Source: Rapana venosa (Eukaryota; Mollusca; Gastropoda; Neogastropoda; Muricidae). Taken from it: 64,000 bases of DNA. A model generated the notes under the pieces. It worked only from the letters and a program-made list of their open reading frames with translations. It had not been told where the DNA came from and did no database searches. Below, in pieces: positions 11,423 through 23,970 of the stretch. The number at the start of each line of letters is the position of its first letter. The first letter of the stretch is position 1. The stretch spans positions 26,779,411-26,843,410 of the forward strand of contig CM054153.1 in the NCBI GenBank assembly GCA_028751875.1. Direction: 5' to 3'. Both the position numbers and the translations under genes were made by a program.

Positions 11423-13150
11423 CGAAAGAATAGGCCTACTGTCCTTCCTTTCCCACAAGCGTTTGTTCAATTAGTACACCAACCTAAACTTAAAAAAAAA
11501 AAAAATCAAAAACATACCGGTATAATAACACCTCCCCCCCCCCCCAAAAAAAACACAACAAACAAAACCAACAACCCCCCCCCCCCAAAAACAACAACCC
11601 ATAACCCTAACCCAACCCTCCCCCCCAAAAAACCAAAAAACCTACAACAACCAAAAACACATACAAACAAAAAAAAAAACCCCACAAAAACAACAAGAAT
11701 CAAACTATAACAACCCCCTACTAACCACACACAGAAGAAATCTACTCCGGCATTCAATTGAGCCCCCCCCCCCCCCCCCCACAACAGAGCATGACACCAC
11801 CCTACCCCCTTTCTTCTTCACACAATCGATTTCATTCATATCCAAGCTAAGTAGCGGAACTCGTTGCGATTATATATTTAGCACACGCTGACGGGATATG
11901 AGAATAACATTATCATATCATCATCATCACCTCTCTCTCGTCATATTATGTATCCTCAAGAGCTGTCAGTAGCCCATAGCGTCTTTTACTACCGCAGAGA
12001 TTGATAACTGTACAAACGCACCACTTCTATCGGTTCTGTCGTTCTTTTCACCCGTCAACTGACCCCCCCCCCACCCCCCCCCCTTTTCATCCCCCCCCCC
12101 CCCCTCCCCTCTCTCCTCTCGCTCTCTCTCTCTGAATAGTTTAAAATTGCGTGGGTATAACTTAAATCAACCCCCCTCCTCGCCCATTAAGTCGTTTTCA
12201 CAATGACTGCTCTTTGATGAGAAAAATTCACACTCACACCACACTCATCATCTGAGTTCTGTGCATGTTGTGTGCTTCTACACGCCACGCAACGTGCGCA
12301 CATTCTCAGGTACAACTTTCTCATACACTCTTCACGCCACAGTTAAATGGATAACTTTCCTCCCTCTATATGTTGCCCCATCCATCACTGGTCGTAGTTT
12401 AAAAACACGACTATCGAGTACTTTAACTACCGCCTCAAGTTCGACAGTATGAGAGAAGAAAATGCCACTATTCGTTTTAAGTCATCACTTTTTTACCTTC
12501 ATCGGAAATCTTGAACAACAAAATAAGACTCGACAGTCCCCCCTCTCCCACCTCCTAATCTTTCACTCCATCCCTTATTCCCTGTACAACCCTCTCACAC
12601 TCCACCCCCCCCTCCCTCCCACACACACACGCCATCCAATGCGCGCCCGCGAATTGTAGTTTCTTTGTTTACCGACTGATAACTTCACTGAAATTTTAAC
12701 CGTCCGTATTCAGTAGAAACCTTTGCCACCTAGAGGAAATATCCATAAAATACAAATTCACTTGTAATTGACTGGCGTTTTGCCATACATACATGTTGTG
12801 TGTTTGTGTGCGTGTGTGTGTGTTGGTGTGTGGTGTGGGGTGGGTGGTTGTGTGTGTGTGGGGTGTTGTAGTGTGGTGTGTGTGTGTCTCTCTCTCATCT
12901 CCTCCTCTCTTCTCTCTCACTCCCTAATTATATAATATATATAATATACTCCTTAACCGAACAGCGTGGGATAAAGTCTTATTTTAAAAACCAACAAGTC
13001 CCTAAGTTAAAAAACAACAACCGAAAACCCCCACCCTTTCTGTGTCCTGTTTAAAAGGGCCTTTGTTATCTGCTCTGCCACAATACCGATTGAATAAATA
13101 AACTGAATCAAGAATAAATGCTGCTTTAAAAAAACCCAAAAATACAAGCT
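11423..13150. other. Intron 8 segment between G and C tracts
   Basis: C/A-rich low-complexity sequence (11470-11780), poly-C runs (11762-11780, 12063-12107), a unique stretch (11800-12720) and a GT-rich array on 12790-12890. No gene seen. A single CCCTAACCC word at 11601-11611 is not a telomere array. Confidence 0.7.
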
Positions 13151-13198
13151 GTGTCATCCAACAAAGATACAGGTTTCCTCAAGGACGGGACTCTATAC

Positions 13199-13202
13199 CC
13201 CC

Positions 13203-13234
<32 letters not shown>

Positions 13235-14480
13235 ACAACCCTCCACCCCCACCCCCACCCCCCCCCCAACCACCCCACCCCCCCCCCATCCCTACCCACC
13301 CCCCGCCCCCCCACCCCCCCCCCCCCCCCCCCACGCCCAAAACCCCACCCCCGCGGCCTCCCCCACCCACCCCCACCCCAGCAACCCCCCCCACCCCACC
13401 CCCCACGCACCGCCCCCCCCCCCCCCCCCCCCCCCCACCCCCCCCCACTACCACCCCCCCCCCCCCAACCCCTCCTCCCACCCACACACACCCCCCCCCC
13501 CCCCCCCACCCCCCCCCTCCCCGCCCACCCCCCCCCCCCCCACGCCCCCCACCCCCCCCCCCCCGCAACCCCACCCCCCCCCCCCCCCACACCCCCCAAC
13601 CCCCCCCCATCCCCCCCCTCCCCCCCCCCCCCCCCCCCATCCCCCCCCCCCCCACCCCCTCACCGCCCCACACCACCACCCCCCCCCCCAACCCCCCCCC
13701 CCCCCCCCGCCCTCCTCCCCCCCCGCCCCCCCCCCCCCACCCCCCCCCCCCCCCCCCCCCCTCCCCCCCACCCACCCCCCCCCCCACCCCCTCCCCCCCC
13801 CCCCACCCCCTACCCCCCCCCCCCCCCCCACCCCCACACCCAACCACCCCCCCACCACCCTCCCCCCCCCCCCAACCCCCCCCCCCCCCCGCCTCCCCCA
13901 CCACCCACCACCCCCCCACCCCCCTACAGCCCCCCCCTCCGCCCCCCCCCCCCCCCCCCCCCCACCCGCCCACCCCGCACCCCCCCCCACCCCCCCTCCC
14001 CCCTATACCACCCCCACCCCCCCACGCCCCTCATACCATTCCCCCCCCCCCCCCCCCCCCTCCCACCCCGACCCCCCTACGACCCCCCAACCCCCCAGCC
14101 AATCCCCCCCACCACACCCCCGCCCCCCCCCCACCCACCCCCTCCCCCCCACCCCCCCACCTCCTCCCCCCCCCCACACAAACCCTCCCCCCTCCCCACC
14201 CCGACCCCCCCCCCCCACTCCCACAAACGACCCCCACCACAACCCAACACCCCCACCCCCCCCCCCCACCACCCCCACCACCTCCCCCCCCACTCCCCCC
14301 CGCCCACCCCACCCCCCCCCCCAACACCCCCACCCAGCCCCCCCCCCCACTCACACGCCCACACCCACCGCCCCTCCTACCCACCCGCCACACCCCCCCC
14401 CCCCCCCCCCCCCCGCCACTCCCCCCCCCCCCCACACGCCCGCCTACCCCCTCCCCCCCCACCCACCCCCACCACCCTCC
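13199..14480. repeat. 1.28-kb C-rich tract (G-rich on transcript strand)
   Basis: Overwhelmingly C, with A (and rarely T or G) spaced every 3 to 20 nt. No fixed period is visible; the commonest words are CCCCACCCCC-like. Any open frame here (for example the proline-rich one on the plus strand) is a consequence of composition. Confidence 0.92.
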
Positions 14481-14819
14481 AAACCCCCCTGCCCCAACTT
14501 CGCAAACAATCATTAAATCCCCATACGAATAAAAAAAAAATTAAAAAAGACCTCCCCTTCCCCCCCTCAAAAATCAAACCTCGACATTGGCCATGTTAAA
14601 AAGGGCAACACGCACGCCCCCCCCCCCCCCCCCCCCCCCTTCCTTTCTATAAAACCAAAACGTATCAAGAGTAAGTCAACATCTACACCTTCACCCACCA
14701 TGGCCATGTCATAGCTTTAAAAAAAAAAAAATATTATATAAAATTAAAATCGTGCCTAATCACACACACTCACACACACAAACTCCCCTTCACCCCCCCT
14801 ATCGGGATGTGATCAAACA

Positions 14820-15007
14820 GAGAGAGAGAAGGAGAAAAGAAGGGAATGGTGGGGGTGAAAGAGAGTGAGAGAAGAGAGAGAGAGAAGAGAGAAGAAGAGA
14901 GAGAGAGAGAGAGAGAGAGAGGAGATAGAGAAGGAGAGGAGGAGGAAAAGGGGGGGGAGGGGGGAGGGGAGGGGGGGGGGGGGGGTGGGGGGGAGGGGGG
15001 GGGGGGG

Positions 15008-15043
<36 letters not shown>

Positions 15044-15080
15044 GTGGGTGAGGAGGGGGGGGGGGGGGGGGGGGGGGGGT

Positions 15081-15119
<39 letters not shown>

Positions 15120-15170
15120 GGGGGGGGGGGGGGGGAAGGGAGGGGAAGGATGGGGAGGGGGGGTGGGTGC
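14820..15170. repeat. (GA)n followed by G tract
   Basis: GA array with AGAAGAG variants (14820-14937) passing into nearly pure G (14948-15170) with sparse A and T. Confidence 0.92.
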
Positions 15171-15900
15171 AGGCGCAAACAAAGCCAGCATGTTCTCCGC
15201 GGAAGGCACTAGTACAGGCGGACACACAGAGTCAACAGCCATGTTTCCACATACCTTTAAACTAAACATCAAGGTCTGCAGGTAGGTCTCGCCAACAACC
15301 CTACACAAACCCCGCCAACTAGTTTGCACTCTCCACCCACCCCCCCCCCCCCCACCCTCACCTTACCTGGCCAAAACATCGTAGCAGCCCCAATCCGCTC
15401 AGCCCAATCTAATCTTCCTTCCACCAACCCCCTCTGCATCCGCACCCTCCCCTACTCCTCGCGAGGACAAACCAACCTCGCCCTCCCCCCAACGCCTCCG
15501 TCTCACTTGTCTCCGGGCCGCACACATACCCAGCGGGGAGGGAGGGGAGGAGGGAAGATGAGGAGGGTGGGAGGATGGAGGATATGAGGATGCAGGCAGA
15601 ACCATGGGTTGGGTGGGTGGGGAGGGAGCAGGGATGGGGGATTCAGTTTCCAGCGGGGCCGATCAATCAAGACATCATCCTCCAAGTCAGATGAGTACGT
15701 GAAAAGCTGGGGGAAGGGATGGGAGGGGAAGGAGGGAGAGAGCACAAAGGGGGGAAAGGGGGAAAGAGAGAGTGGGGAGGTGAGGGGGGGGGGGGTGAAG
15801 GAAAAGAGCTCAGCGAGCCTTGGGTGAGCTTTAGGGGGGCAGGAGGGGGGGGTGGCTTGTGAAGACGGAGGTGATCTGGAAATGAGATTTTATAAAACAA
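15171..15900. other. Intron 8 segment, purine-rich
   Basis: Unique sequence at 15171-15540 with one poly-C run, then GGGAGGA-rich purine sequence to 15860. No exon was recognised. Confidence 0.65.
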
Positions 15901-15904
15901 AAAC

Positions 15905-15971
15905 TGAGAGAGAGAGAAGAGAGAGAGAGAGAGAGGATAGTGGAAGGGGGGGGGGGGGGGGGGGGTGATGG

Positions 15972-16006
<35 letters not shown>

Positions 16007-16025
16007 GGGGGGGGGGGGGGGGAGG
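15905..16025. repeat. (GA)n followed by poly-G
   Basis: GA array then about 75 nt of G with a few T/A. Same GA-then-G arrangement as 14820-15170. Confidence 0.92.
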
Positions 16026-17150
16026 TGGGCATTTGTCATATGTTTGTCTCGGCACTGCACAATCATTCCGAACAATCAATTTTATGTTAACGAAACTTTA
16101 TAACCGAACATCCCAGACTGTGCTCATACGAAAAGAGAAGAAGAAGAAAAATAAGACCGACACGCACACGCTTTTGCCATCTGGAAAAAACATACGGGGT
16201 GAGAGACTTTCGTCTCTGAGGACCCCCACCCCCCCCCCCCTCACCACTCTCTCTCCTTCCCCTCCTCCACTCACTCTCTCTCAATCCTCCTCTCCACCAT
16301 CCAGACATATCTCCCCCCCCCCCACCCCCCCCTTTTTCCCTCCCAATCCGGCACTGAGAAAGACCTCATATCAATCTTCTGCTTCTTTAGGTTCTGCATT
16401 ATTATACCCATCGAAGCCATCTCACTGACCGATGACAAACACAGTGAACTGGGGGACCACCACCTACCCCCCAATAATAAAACAATCAACCCATAACCAA
16501 AAAACACAACAAAAAAACCACACCCAAAAAACAACGAAACCACATAAAACTGGCGAGGAAAAAAAGAAAGAAAAAAAAAACCAGTGAGAGAAAGCTGCGC
16601 TCTCTCTCACTCTCCGCTCTCTCTCGTTGAAAAGGTTTCTTGATCTATTACCCCTGTGAAATAAAATTCTCACTCTCTCTCAAAAATGCCGGATGAAAAA
16701 TAAATGTAAATGCTGAACTGTAACATTATTAAGAAATAAATATCCCCCCACCACCACCATCCCCTTCTCTATCTCTCTCTTTCTTCCTTCTCCACTTGTC
16801 CGCTCAGTCTCTCCAAATCCCACCCTACCGTTCCTTACATGTGGCACTTATTTCCTCGGATTACCTCCATCCCACCTCCTCCCTTCCCGTGTAGTAGTAG
16901 TAGTGGTGTGCCAGTTATTACCCACGCTGAAGAGGAAGAACAAGTGCTGTGCGCATGCATGGTTCATGCCTGCCGACCCCCCCCCCCCCCCCTCCAGTCT
17001 CTCCCCCCCCCCTCTCCAAAGTGCAAAGCCAGACAAACAAGCGGGGTCCTTGGCTGGGTTCTGGGGTGGTGGTTACTTTATATGTAGTCGCTTAGGGTTT
17101 GTGGGCCCACGGAAGTGCAAGACAATCTGATTGGTTTGGTGGGTTGTTTT
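16026..17150. other. Intron 8 segment, no gene
   Basis: Mixed unique and C-rich sequence with short (CT)n stretches (16600-16625, 16670-16682) and C runs at 16226-16240, 16312-16332 and 16977-16992. Nothing recognised. Confidence 0.65.
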
Positions 17151-17154
17151 TTTA

Positions 17155-17330
17155 GTGTGTGTGTTTTGTGTGTGTGTGGTGTGTGTGGTGTGGTGTGTGG
17201 TGTGTTTTGTGTGTGTGTGTGTGTGACTGTGTGTGGTGTGTGTACTGTGGTGTGTCCGTGAGAGACACGCACACACAGAATGAGAGAATGTTTTCTCTAT
17301 GTGTGTGTGGTGGGGGGGGGGGTGGGGGGG
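17155..17330. repeat. (GT)n compound array
   Basis: GT/GGTGT repeats with a GTCCGTGAGAGACA word that recurs at 17245-17258 and 17337-17350, indicating a local duplication. Confidence 0.9.
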
Positions 17331-17539
17331 ATGCGTGTCCGTGAGAGACAGACACAGAGAGACAAGACAGACGACAGCGGCGTAACGTGTGGTGTGATCC
17401 CTTACCTCTGTGCTAGCTGATGCAGAGAAAAATTTAAAACCCAAAACCACCCCACCACCTTGACAAATCATACCACACCATCAACTGATTAAATAAGAAT
17501 CAGAAACAACACCCCCCCACCCCCCAAAATAAAAAATCC

Positions 17540-17789
17540 CCAACAAAAAACCCCCCCCCCCCCCCCCCCCCCAAACAACTGCATGATCTACTTTATTTTA
17601 CAATCTACTTTCTGATTTATCCATCAATCAGAACACACAATCATTAACACAACAACAACAAAAACTACCACATTCAATTCGTCCTTGTTGTTTATTTTGT
17701 TTAGTAGATTACCCCGTTCATTTACCAATTCTTTCCCAACGTGCCAGTCCACTCACTCACTCACTCACTCACTCTCTCTCTCTCTCTCA

Positions 17790-17823
<34 letters not shown>

Positions 17824-18792
17824 CCACCACAAAACCCCACACACACACACACACCCCACACAACACACACACACATACACTTTCAACCCCATTTTAATTT
17901 TCAATGCAAACACACAAGACCAACATAACAGATTTATATATAAAACAAAACCAACAACACAAAAACCTTGTCCAAACAACAACGACGACGACGACGACGA
18001 CAAAATCCCCATCCTATCAAGACACAACATCAAAGAGCGCTCCACGCCTCAGACACCAATTCTGAACATGCACGCCAGCTAGCCACGCACAATGCTTCAG
18101 TGGCACCCCTGTGTTTGTTTTGTGTGTTTTGTTTGTTTGTGTGTTCCGTCTTTCTGCTGCTGAACAGAGAGAGATAAGAGAGAAGGAGAGATACAGGAGA
18201 AAGGAGCCCGACGAGAGCTAACCAAAACAAAAAACCAACACAAACAAAAACACCAAGAGACAAGATAACACGAAAGAAAAAGGACAGCAAAAGAAAGGAT
18301 GAAGATGAAACAACCGTTTTTGTCATGACAGATCGAAGAAGAAGAACGTGAAAAAAAAAAGAAATAAAAATAATCGGGGGGGGGAGAAGGGAGGGGGGGT
18401 GGGGGGGGGGGTGGCACCAAACACAAACACCAATTTTATCAAGACAAGAGACGTGAGGAGCCAAAGGATAGGGAGAGAGATGGGAGTAAAAGGAAGAGAG
18501 TGGAACACTGGCAGGCAGGCAGGCAGGCAGAGACAGACAGAACTTAGCTGCTATAAAGGAAAATTTACTGTATACAACAGCATTATCAGCATGTCTTTAT
18601 GCACAGCTTTCCAGCCCCCTATCACCCACAGCCATGATGCCAACATCACAATGCCATCACAACATATCACACACACACACACACACAACTCTCTCTCTCT
18701 CTCTCTCTCTCTCTCGCTCTCTTCACACACACACACATAGTTACAACCCCACATCCAACCCACACACCACCCCACCCTAACCCCGCCTAGAA

Positions 18793-18834
<42 letters not shown>

Positions 18835-18840
18835 AAAAGA
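17540..18840. other. Microsatellite-rich intron segment
   Basis: Poly-C (17551-17571), (CT)n (17755-17823), (CA)n (17838-17876), (ACG)n (17979-18001), G-rich 18377-18412, (GGCA)n (18511-18530), (CA)n-(CT)n (18667-18722) and (GA)n (18795-18830). No gene seen. Confidence 0.8.
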
Positions 18841-19099
18841 TGCTGTCCAACTCTCTTAAATCTACAATCAGTTCCTGCCTGCCATGATTATTAAACACCC
18901 ATTTGATTTTTCCCTCCCTTTATCTCGGAAAAGATACAACAAACGACTCGGTGAGAGAGGAGGAACAGCACATTTAAACCATACAGGAGATAACTCTTAC
19001 AATTTTACAAGATAACTCAGCATCCATCCTTCCAAGGTAAGGGAGACAGGAGAACTTTCAGAACCCAGTTAACTGAACTGAACTGAACACCACTTTCAG

Positions 19100-20102
19100 T
19101 CACGGCGGATTTCTCTGCGTGAAATTTGGGCTGCTTTCCTCAGGGAGAGCGCGTCGCCACAAGAGCAGCGCCACCTGTCGCCCCCCCCCCCCCCCCCCCT
19201 CTGCACGAATTTGTCTCCCTATTACAGTGGCGCTCTTTTTTTAAAAAGAATTTCGCCACGGCCACTCTCTGGTGCGGGGGGTTCTTAACCAACCAAAAAA
19301 CTTTAGGCGTGTTAACCTCCGACCATTGTTTTTAAGGGAATCGGGTTTTGGCTTTTATTTCTTTTCATATTTTCATGTGGTTACCCCAAAACCATCCCTG
19401 GCTGCCCTTTTAGGGTTGACAAATGGCTGTGGGGAAACGACAGTGGAGATGCTTTGAAACTGTTTTATCATCAAAATCGGAATGCGCACTTAAGGTGAGT
19501 AAAAACATCACATATGCAACTACTTACCTTTGGGAGCCCTGGAGTCAGCCAGGAAATAACCCCCCCGGCTTTAATCTGTATAGTTGCACAGTTTTTTTCG
19601 AATAAACAAATCATTTGACAAGGGACACCCCAATATGGCCTTGGGGGGTGGGCGGGGCTAAAAACCCAAGACGGGATTGGAGGGATTGGACAACCAACCA
19701 CCTCCAGGGGCCCCCATCGGCTCAATTTTGGGCAAACACCTTTTTCCCCCTCATGCCCCAAACCATACATGATATTTTGCCAGTCCCCATCCTCCCCCCT
19801 CCTCCCCTTCCTCTTCTCCCATGGTAGCCACCCCCTCCCCCCTTCCCTGCCTTTTCCAACGCTTGCCTTAACAGGGGAAATTTTTGTCTTTTGGGGGCTT
19901 TCCCCACTTAACTTAACCACCCACCCTCCGGGGGAAAGGGTTCACCCAGAATATGCACTCTATCCACGACCACCCACTGTAAAGAGTAAAAAACCCTGGG
20001 TGAAAGTTTGCCTGGGGGACTGGTTTTTAAAAACCGTCCCATTTAGGAGCCAAAAACCCCAATTCATAACTTCTTTGCTTTCTGTAACGGGTAATAGAAA
20101 AG
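19100..20102. other. Homopolymer-noisy stretch
   Basis: About 1 kb with an unusual abundance of doubled and tripled bases (GGGG, CCCC, TTTT, AAAA words), unlike the flanks. The adjacent SINE copy (20103-20385) shows homopolymer-length differences against its sister at 30.7 kb. I read this as poor consensus quality. No coding signal was recognised. Confidence 0.55.
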
Positions 20103-20385
20103 GGTAAAGGTGCCCCAAAAAACCTAATTAAGGGTCTAGGGACGAGGCGTCAGAACCCATTTCCAAAGGGCCGCTATTGAGGGCGGCGCCCCTCCTCTCC
20201 CTCACTGCTTTCCCTTTTCCCGACCCTAAAGAGGGCAGTACCCATTTACCTGGGTGAACTGGGGGAACTGTAGAACCCCAACGCGCAAACTTCACCCTCC
20301 AAATTTGGAAACCACGCTCGACGCTGCTTAACTTAGCTGGCAAAGCGGAGGGCCCCACCCCTGAGCTACCCCGCCCCACAACAGG
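20103..20385 (-). mobile_element. tRNA-5S chimeric SINE, degraded copy
   Basis: Same family as 30688-31009. It shares GAGGGCGGCGCCC, GACCCTAAAGAGGG, ACCCATTTACCTGGGTGAAC and CGACGCTGCTTAACTTAGCT (plus-strand words) in the same order. It differs by many homopolymer-length changes, fitting the noisy quality of 19.1-20.4 kb. Confidence 0.8.
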
Positions 20386-21035
20386 AATACAGGCTGATAT
20401 ACCAAGGCAATCTTAACATTAGACATTATTTCAAAGCATATCAATGTTAAGTAGATCTTTTCAATTTTTTGGGGACAAACTCAATAAACCCACTAACTTT
20501 TAGCTCGTGCATGCGTGCGTTTTGAGACACACACACACACACACCACGTGCGTGCGTGTGATTTTTTAAAAAAACACACCAAAAAGCAAAACAAACAATA
20601 CTCATGTCCACCCACTCCCACCCACACAGACCCCCACACTCAGGGAGAATCAACAATTTGTCCAATCTAGACACCAGTACTCACTATCACATAATAAAAA
20701 ATACAGCCAACAACAAACATACTGACCAATATAGCATCAAGTACGACTACTACCACACACACACACGCGCGCGCGCGCACGCGCACACACACACACACGC
20801 TGATGAGACAATTAGTACAGAAGATACCAGCATCCACAATACTTTGGACAATGCTGCTTGCTTGCTTGCTTGTTGACCTTCTGTGTAGAAATGCACACAG
20901 ACAGATGAGATAAGATAGGGCCAAGATCAGGAGGCGTAAAGTGGGTGGAATCTATCGGGGTTTTTTTGTTTGTTGTTTTGGGTTTTGGGTGAAGGGGGGG
21001 AAGAGGGGGTTTGTTGTTTGATTGGTTGTTGTTGT

Positions 21036-21092
<57 letters not shown>

Positions 21093-21358
21093 TAGATAGA
21101 GTGTGTGTTGGTGTGTGTGTGTGTATGAGAGAGAGAGAGTGTGTGTGTGAGAGAGAGTGTGTGAGAGAGAGTGTGAGAGAGAGAGTGTTGTGTGTGTATG
21201 AGTGTGTGTGTATGAGAGAGAGAGAGTGTGTGTATGAGTGTGTGTGTGTGTGTATGAGAGAGAGAGAGTGTGTGAGAGAGAGAGAGAGAGAGAGAAGAGA
21301 GAGGAGAGAGAGAGATGTGTGTGTGTGTGTGTGTGTATGAGAGAGAAGAGTGTGTGTG

Positions 21359-21434
<76 letters not shown>

Positions 21435-21437
21435 TGC

Positions 21438-21491
<54 letters not shown>

Positions 21492-21510
21492 TGTGTGTGT
21501 GTGTGTGTGT
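21036..21510. repeat. Alternating (GT)n/(GA)n field
   Basis: About 475 bp of GA and GT blocks that alternate many times, with TATGAGAGAGA junction words repeated (21123, 21209, 21252, 21336). Confidence 0.95.
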
Positions 21511-21689
21511 TGTGCGTCTTTTATGGGGGTGGAGGGGGAACTTTGTGCAACAAACTTCAAAACAAAAAGAAGGTAGGCGTACGGGTGGAAGTGGACAGTA
21601 GGGGTGGATGTGGGATTTGTAAGGAAAATAATTCACCAAATGGGGAAAAATGTTAGAATGAGAAGAAATGATGAGTGAGACAGACAGAC

Positions 21690-21698
21690 AGACAGAGC

Positions 21699-21761
<63 letters not shown>

Positions 21762-21785
21762 AGAGAGAGAGAGAGAGAGAGACAC

Positions 21786-21843
<58 letters not shown>

Positions 21844-22014
21844 CATACATACATACAGACACACACGCACGCGCGTGCGCACACACGTGCGCGCATGCGC
21901 ACACACGATTTCCAGTAACCAGGAAAAACGACAACAAAAAAACACAAGGTAGCAGAAGAGCAGCACACACCACGACTACCATCATCATCAACACCATCAT
22001 CATGGCTATGCCCA

Positions 22015-22079
<65 letters not shown>

Positions 22080-22108
22080 TGTGTGTGAGTGAGTGTGTGT
22101 GTGTGTGC
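21690..22108. repeat. (GA)n, spacer, (GT)n
   Basis: GA arrays 21700-21841, (CATA)n and CGCGCGTGCGC alternating purine-pyrimidine sequence to 21907, a unique spacer, then GT array 22016-22108. Confidence 0.95.
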
Positions 22109-22456
22109 ACAGCCTGCCCATTACCCAGGGCCAAGATACCACCACCACTACCACCATCACATCACAACACACACCAACCCCCAAAGGGGAGGGGGGAGGA
22201 AGGGGTGGGGTAAGCCCTCACTTCCCTCTGCCATCACTTTCTAACATTAGCATTATACACTATTTTCAGTTTCAGGTTCTGTTTTGTTGTTGTCCGGGTT
22301 TTTTTGGTGTTTTTGTGTGTGTTTTTTTTGCTAAGGAGGTAAAGTAAAGGAGGGGTGGAGTGAGGGTTGACAGGGAGAGAGAAAGGGAAGGGGGAAGGGG
22401 TGGGTATATAGGGTACCAGATAGGAAAAAAAACAGAGTGGAAAAAATTATGGGAGA

Positions 22457-22458
<2 letters not shown>

Positions 22459-22492
<34 letters not shown>
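22459..22492. repeat. Poly-G run
   Basis: About 33 consecutive G residues in a GA-rich context. Confidence 0.95.
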
Positions 22493-23059
22493 GAGGAGGC
22501 AGACAGTGAGACATAGACAGAGAGACAGAGGCAAAAAGAGAGAGATACAAGACACAGAGAGAGGAACACACAGGAGAAAAAAAGAGTAGTATTATCTATC
22601 TATCTATTGAAGCTAAGTCTATTTTAGGTGACACGCTTGATATCAATACAATTTCTTGGGCTCTCCTTGTTACCGTTATAGAATCCTATTTCACCTAACC
22701 TTGTGTTCAATCCTTTTGGACCTCGACCTCTCTTTACACACACACACACAGCACGGGGTTACACCTGAAAACAAGTCAGCTATCGGCCCTTTCTTGTTCA
22801 GTTTTTTTTTCTTTTTGATACTGGTTTTAGTTTTATCTCGCACTCCTTAGGGGTCTCCCCCCACTTCCCAATGCTTGTGAGCAAGATACTGGTTGTAGTG
22901 AAGATGATGGTGGTAGTAGTATTGGAAGTGATGACAAGAGGTAGTCACTATATGACCAGTGCTGGTGGTTGCGGCAGCAGTACAGGTAGCAGTAACAGCA
23001 GTGTTGGTAGGAGTAGTGTGTGTGTGCGCGTGCATGTGATTTAAAAAAAAAAAATTGTG

Positions 23060-23275
23060 AGGATAATGAATACAGGCTCGTGTGCTTTTCAACATGTGGT
23101 CCCTGTGTGCATGAGGTTCTGTGTACATTTTTCTCATCCCTTCCCATCTGCATACAATGCCCTACTCTTCTGAAAGGCCGAACAGGTTTTTAACATGTGT
23201 GTATGTGTTCGCACATGGGGCCTCAGTTTTTAGTCTCATCGGAAAGACTTTCTGGGGAGAGGAGTTGGCACTGCT
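23060..23275 (-). mobile_element. SINE module A copy
   Basis: Diverged minus-strand copy: GAGGATAATGAATACAGGCT, TTCCCATCTGCATACAATGC, CTACTCTTCTGAAAGGCCGA and TAGTCTCATCGGAAAGACTT in the expected order. Confidence 0.75.
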
Positions 23276-23297
23276 GTGAACTGTGTGTGTGTATGTG

Positions 23298-23306
<9 letters not shown>

Positions 23307-23341
<35 letters not shown>
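23307..23341. repeat. (GT)n then poly-G
   Basis: GT array ending in about 30 G residues, directly after the module A copy at 23060-23275. Confidence 0.95.
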
Positions 23342-23342
<1 letters not shown>

Positions 23343-23679
23343 TCCCCTTGAATAGGCATCTTGGTGGTGGCTAGAACTTGGGCTGTAAAATCGCAAACAC
23401 ACCAGACTATCCTGTACCCCTGTGTAGGTGCGTTTGTGTGTGTGTGAGTAAGTGAGCACATGCGTGTATGTATGTGTGCATTCACTTCATACCCACTACC
23501 ACACATACACACACACACACACAATCTGCATGTGCACACATTACTTTGTGGGTTCTCCCTTCACTCTATGAGGAGGTCTGGTCAAAAGCACTGTGCTGGA
23601 TATTTTCCCAAGTAAGCTCTTACTTCTCTCCTGACAGCACAGTGAACAGTGAGGATCTTTCATCCATGCCACCAGCCAC

Positions 23680-23800
23680 GTCCGGCTTCATCTTCTTGGA
23701 AAGACAAGAGGAATCTTTAATGTGTGCACTGCACATGCATGATGTTCAGCATGCTTTCACCCAAGGTCTTTGATTTATAGTCTCTTCTGAAGGGACTTTT
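23680..23800 (-). mobile_element. Diverged module A fragment
   Basis: Plus-strand words ATGATGTTCAGCATGC, GATTTATAGTCTCTTCTGAA and GGGACTTTTGGGG parallel the inner part of module A. It lies directly before another SINE head. Confidence 0.55.
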
Positions 23801-23812
23801 GGGGGGTGGGGG

Positions 23813-23970
23813 TGGGGGATAGCTGAGTGGTTAGAGTAGTAGTGTGCTCATGATACAACCCAGGTTTGCGCCACCACCTAGGCACCTTTTTCTATGTGAT
23901 TTTCCCCCCTGAGTTTACATCAGTACCGACCCCCGCCCTCCCCTCTGGAAGTCCTTCGGATAAGACTATA
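23813..23970 (+). mobile_element. tRNA-headed SINE, 5' part
   Basis: tRNA-like head GGGGGATAGCTGAGTGGTTA, GAGTAG with B-box-like CCCAGGTTTGCGCCACC, then body words TTACATCAGTACCGAC and AAGTCCTTCGGATAAGACTA, which match the element at 37467. Confidence 0.7.

Noticed and set aside
11601..11611. Telomere-like CCCTAACCC
   Set aside because: Single occurrence in C/A-rich low-complexity DNA; no tandem TTAGGG array.
13151..14599. 482-codon proline-rich open frame and overlapping glycine-rich frames
   Set aside because: Composition artefact of the C-rich tract; any frame of C-rich DNA reads as Pro (or Gly on the other strand), and there is no start, splice or domain evidence.
20812..21966. 384-codon Ser/Leu/His/Thr open frame on the minus strand
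   Set aside because: Direct translation of GA/GT arrays.
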